Source: Spirochaetales bacterium
GTDB taxonomy: Bacteria; Spirochaetota; Spirochaetia; Sphaerochaetales; Sphaerochaetaceae
Assembly: GCA_017629575.1 (NCBI GenBank)
Contig: JAGBWX010000042.1
Coordinates: 1-44,755 of the forward strand
Direction: 5' to 3'
DNA length: 44,755 nt
In this document: one piece after another, positions 42,355 to 44,755 of the stretch
Position numbering within the stretch: position 1 is the stretch's first letter
Layout of the letters: every line of letters begins with the position of its first letter
The notes under the pieces: model-generated
Databases searched by the model: none
What the model saw: only the letters and a program-made list of their open reading frames with translations
What the model was told of the DNA's origin: nothing
Position numbers and translations under genes: made by a program

Positions 42355-43304
42355 TGAAGAGAGATGCTCATGAATTCAGCCATTTCAGAGATGCTGTAAC
42401 TGGCGCAATTATTGATATCGCGAAGAACGACGATAGAGTCGTATTCCTCGACTCCGACCTTTCTTCCTGCATTGGTTCAACTGCCTTCCAGAAGGCTTAT
42501 CCAGATAGATTTTTCAATGTAGGCATTGCTGAGGCAAATATGGTTGGCGTAGCAGCAGGTATGGCTTCTGCAGGAATGACACCTTTTATCCATTCCTTCG
42601 GATGTTTCTCATCTCGCCGTGACTACGACCAGCTCTTCATCTCTGTTGGCTATACAGGACAGACAGTACATGTAATTGGTTCAGACCCTGGCATCACAGC
42701 TCAGTACAATGGTGGAACACATATGCCATTTGAAGATATTGCGCTCTTTAGACAGATTCCAGGCTTCGTGATTGTAGAGCCATCAGATGGCGTATCACTC
42801 TATGAACTTGTTTGGCAGATCTACGAGAAGGGTCAGTCTTCTTACATTAGAACACCAAGAAAGGGCATCAACTTCCGCTATGGCGCAGATCAGAAGTTTG
42901 AGCTTGGCAAGGGAATTGAGCTCTTTGATGGCAAGGACGTGGCTATTATCGCAACAGGCGCACTCATGGTAGATGAGGCCGTTGGTGCACAGAAGATTCT
43001 CAAGGAGAAGGGTATTGATGCAACTGTTGTAGACCTTCACACAATAAGACCTCTCGACACAGAGCTTATTGAAAAGGTTGCAGCAAGATGCTCAAGAGTT
43101 CTTGTTTGTGAGAACGGACGCTACGCAGGTGGCGTTGGCGAGATGATCGCAGGACACCTTGCAAAGACAAATCCTGTTAAGATGGACTTTTTAAATGTAG
43201 GCGAAAGATTCGGTGAGGTTGGTAATCTCTCTTATCTTAAGAACGCTTTCGGATTTACAGCTGAAAATATCGCAGCTAAGGCAGAGGGGCTTATAAAGGC
43301 ATGA
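42354..43304 (+). CDS. Transketolase-like C-terminal (pyrimidine-binding) subunit
   Basis: A 316-residue partner of the preceding subunit. FLDSDLSSC, FNVGIAEANMVGVAAGMA (Glu that activates TPP), the catalytic His region in THMPFED near 120, and a transketolase C-terminal domain with VVDLHTIRPLD are visible. Together they move a two-carbon ketol unit between sugar phosphates. The last codons overlap the DUF6062 gene by 4 bases. Confidence 0.9.
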   Translation: MKRDAHEFSHFRDAVTGAIIDIAKNDDRVVFLDSDLSSCIGSTAFQKAYPDRFFNVGIAEANMVGVAAGMASAGMTPFIHSFGCFSSRRDYDQLFISVGYTGQTVHVIGSDPGITAQYNGGTHMPFEDIALFRQIPGFVIVEPSDGVSLYELVWQIYEKGQSSYIRTPRKGINFRYGADQKFELGKGIELFDGKDVAIIATGALMVDEAVGAQKILKEKGIDATVVDLHTIRPLDTELIEKVAARCSRVLVCENGRYAGGVGEMIAGHLAKTNPVKMDFLNVGERFGEVGNLSYLKNAFGFTAENIAAKAEGLIKA

Positions 43305-44050
43305 AAATAGTACTGGAGACAATACCTGTTTGGGATGGATTGAAAGAGGATTCTGAGTGTTTTCTCTGTTCTTTGATGAAGAGGGCTGAGAGCGATGCTA
43401 TTGGTTATTATCTATCCTCAGCGGTGATGACTCCAGAGGTAAGGGTGGAAACCAATACATATGGATTCTGCCCTCACCACCATAGAAAGCTTGCTGAGGC
43501 CAACAAGCCACAGGTTCTTGCTTTGATTATGGATACATACTATGATGAGAACAAAAAAAGTTTCTCATCGCCATTTGAAAAGATTGCATCTGCAAAAAAA
43601 GCGAAGAATGCAGAAAAGGCTATCAAGGAATTCAGCGAAGCTTATATGGGCAGAGAAAAGGGCTGTCTAGTTTGCACAAGAATGAATGACAGGCTCTATC
43701 GCTACTGCTTTACAATCGCGGCATTATTTGAGCAGGATGCTGACTTTAGAAAGGCTCTTTCCGAGTCCAAGGGATTTTGTGTTCACCACACTCTTGAACT
43801 GGCAAAGGTTGCTGGAGACGCTATTGGCGGAGATTCGCTTCTAGAATTCTACAAGACAATTTTCTCACTTCTTGAGAGGAATCTTGAGAGAGTGCAGAAG
43901 GATGACTGGTGGATGACTCAGAAGTACAAGAGCGAGAACAAGGATAAGCCTTGGAATGGTTGCGAAGATGCTCAGAAGAGAGCTGTTTATAAACTAGTCG
44001 GCGAGGCAGATGTAATAGATCCGCTGAAGGACAAAAAGAGCAGGATATGA
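43301..44050 (+). CDS. DUF6062-family protein with duplicated CxxC...CxHH motifs
   Basis: A 249-residue cytoplasmic protein. Two similar modules are visible: Cys20-Cys23 with Cys57-His59-His60-His61, and Cys122-Cys125 with Cys160-His162-His163, the CxxC-to-Cys distance being 34 and 35 residues. This looks like a duplicated metal site, probably Zn or Fe-S. I recognise the DUF6062 family; its function is not known to me. It overlaps both neighbours by 4 bases, so it is translated together with the transketolase and LUD genes. Confidence 0.75.
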   Translation: MKIVLETIPVWDGLKEDSECFLCSLMKRAESDAIGYYLSSAVMTPEVRVETNTYGFCPHHHRKLAEANKPQVLALIMDTYYDENKKSFSSPFEKIASAKKAKNAEKAIKEFSEAYMGREKGCLVCTRMNDRLYRYCFTIAALFEQDADFRKALSESKGFCVHHTLELAKVAGDAIGGDSLLEFYKTIFSLLERNLERVQKDDWWMTQKYKSENKDKPWNGCEDAQKRAVYKLVGEADVIDPLKDKKSRI

Positions 44051-44646
44051 TGAACAGAGAATTATTGGAAAAGAACTTTACTAACAGAGGATTCAAGGTT
44101 TCATTCTTTGATTCCAAGGAAGATGCAGCAGCTTATCTCTGCGGCAGTCTCGAAGGAAAGAAGCTTGCTTTCGGTGGCTCAGGCACTCTTAAGGAGATGG
44201 GCCTTTACGAGAAGCTTAGCGAAAAGAATGAAGTAATCTGGCACTGGGTAAACAACACTAAGGAGACAAAGATGGAAGCTCTCACAGCAGAGGTTTATCT
44301 TCTCTCTGCAAATGGTGTTTCAGAGAAGGGTGACCTTGTAAATATCGATGGCGCAGGAAACAGACTTGCAGCATCCCTCTTTGGACCTGGAAAGGTTATC
44401 TATGTAATCGGAAAGAACAAGATTGAAAAGGATCTTGAGAGTGCAATGTACAGAGCTAGAAATGTTGCTAGCCCACAGAATGCAATGAGATTCGGTCTTG
44501 ATACTCCTTGTGTAAAGGCAGGCGGCACAAAGTGCTTTGACTGCAATCATCCACAGAGAATCTGCAATGGCTTCTCAATCGTTGCAAGACCAATGCTTAA
44601 GCAGGAAGTCGAAGTTCTCTTTGTAGATGAAGTTCTTGGATATTAA
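44047..44646 (+). CDS. LUD-domain (LutC/DUF162) protein
   Basis: A 199-residue cytoplasmic protein. KLAFGGSGTLKEMGLYEKL near 38-56 and SANGVSEKGDLVNIDGAGNR are typical of the lactate-utilisation LUD domain. Four C-terminal cysteines (155, 163, 166, 173) could hold a metal or Fe-S centre. LUD proteins act in lactate oxidation, but small stand-alone members are found with sugar operons with unknown roles. ATGATG gives two possible starts at 44047 and 44050. It closes the operon. Confidence 0.83.
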   Translation: MMNRELLEKNFTNRGFKVSFFDSKEDAAAYLCGSLEGKKLAFGGSGTLKEMGLYEKLSEKNEVIWHWVNNTKETKMEALTAEVYLLSANGVSEKGDLVNIDGAGNRLAASLFGPGKVIYVIGKNKIEKDLESAMYRARNVASPQNAMRFGLDTPCVKAGGTKCFDCNHPQRICNGFSIVARPMLKQEVEVLFVDEVLGY

Positions 44647-44661
44647 TTATCCAGATCATAG

Positions 44662-44690
44662 AAAAAAGAAAGCAAAGCATCTGCTTGGCT
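44662..44690 (-). terminator. Minus-strand terminator of the last gene
   Basis: On the minus strand AGCCAAGC and GCTTTGCT (with one mismatch) pair around AGAT, followed by TTCTTTTTT. Confidence 0.6.
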
Positions 44691-44694
44691 ATTC

Positions 44695-44755
44695 TTATGC
44701 CTTTTTGTACTCGTATAGCTTATAAAGCTTCTTCGATATGCTACCTGCGTACATC
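44695..44755 (-). CDS. C-terminal end of an unidentified minus-strand gene
   Basis: Reading leftward, an open frame enters from the window edge and stops at TAA (44697-44695). It ends in a lysine/tyrosine-rich tail (SKKLYKLYEYKKA) and is followed by a terminator. Too short to identify. Confidence 0.4.
   Translation of the reverse strand, partial: MYAGSISKKLYKLYEYKKA

Noticed and set aside
1-44755. CRISPR arrays, tRNA/rRNA genes, insertion sequences, prophage or att sites
   Set aside because: No regular repeat-spacer array, cloverleaf, transposase or integrase sequence was found.

Overview
The window looks like chromosomal DNA of a host- or gut-associated saccharolytic bacterium, most likely a spirochaete (Treponema/Sphaerochaeta type). 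The basis is moderate: BMP/PnrA-type nucleoside-binding protein genes, signal peptides ending in FAEG, a relaxed lipobox, and very large LacI-like/AraC sensor-regulators are typical of that phylum. There are no rRNA or tRNA genes, CRISPR arrays or insertion sequences to settle the taxonomy.

Layout. Bases 1-4800 hold a pectin-related edge: the first codons of a UxaB-like tagaturonate reductase (minus strand), a 1061-residue sensor-regulator with a palindrome-rich promoter, and a GH105 unsaturated rhamnogalacturonyl hydrolase. Bases 4970-12070 hold a purine-nucleoside salvage operon: BMP binding protein, double ATPase, two permeases, a DUF3784 membrane protein, purine nucleoside phosphorylase, a DUF985 cupin and a short-chain dehydrogenase. 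An adenosine deaminase at 24.0-25.0 kb belongs to the same physiology. Bases 12.1-25.7 kb are a mosaic of housekeeping and unlinked genes: a flavodoxin-like protein, an orphan ABC ATPase, a candidate structured RNA, a double-anchored lipoprotein, a ROK regulator, htpG, a GPH transporter/amidohydrolase/carboxylesterase operon, rlmE, a rhomboid protease, add and an ankyrin protein, followed by a 53-codon small gene.

Bases 26.0-35.8 kb form a catabolic locus: FucI-like isomerase, DhaK, DhaL, RpiB-type isomerase, a complete tripartite tricarboxylate-type (TctC/B/A) importer, an HpcH/HpaI aldolase, a DapA-type lyase, a YhcH/YiaL protein and a FadR-type GntR regulator. After proS on the opposite strand, bases 37.7-44.6 kb carry a second operon: two FGGY kinases, a class II aldolase/epimerase, a split transketolase, a DUF6062 protein and a LUD protein. 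A short minus-strand gene end closes the window.

The most notable observation is that three 19-bp dyads of the form TTGTNNNATNATNNNACAA (the third slightly degenerate) lie in the promoter regions of the FucI-like operon, of tctC and of the second kinase/transketolase operon. This suggests that one GntR-type regulator joins both operons into one sugar or sugar-acid regulon. Isomerase, DhaK-family kinase, split transketolase and class II aldolase together suggest catabolism of a branched or short-chain sugar (D-apiose/apulose or a tetrulose are candidates), possibly from pectin given the neighbouring GH105/UxaB genes. The substrate is inference.
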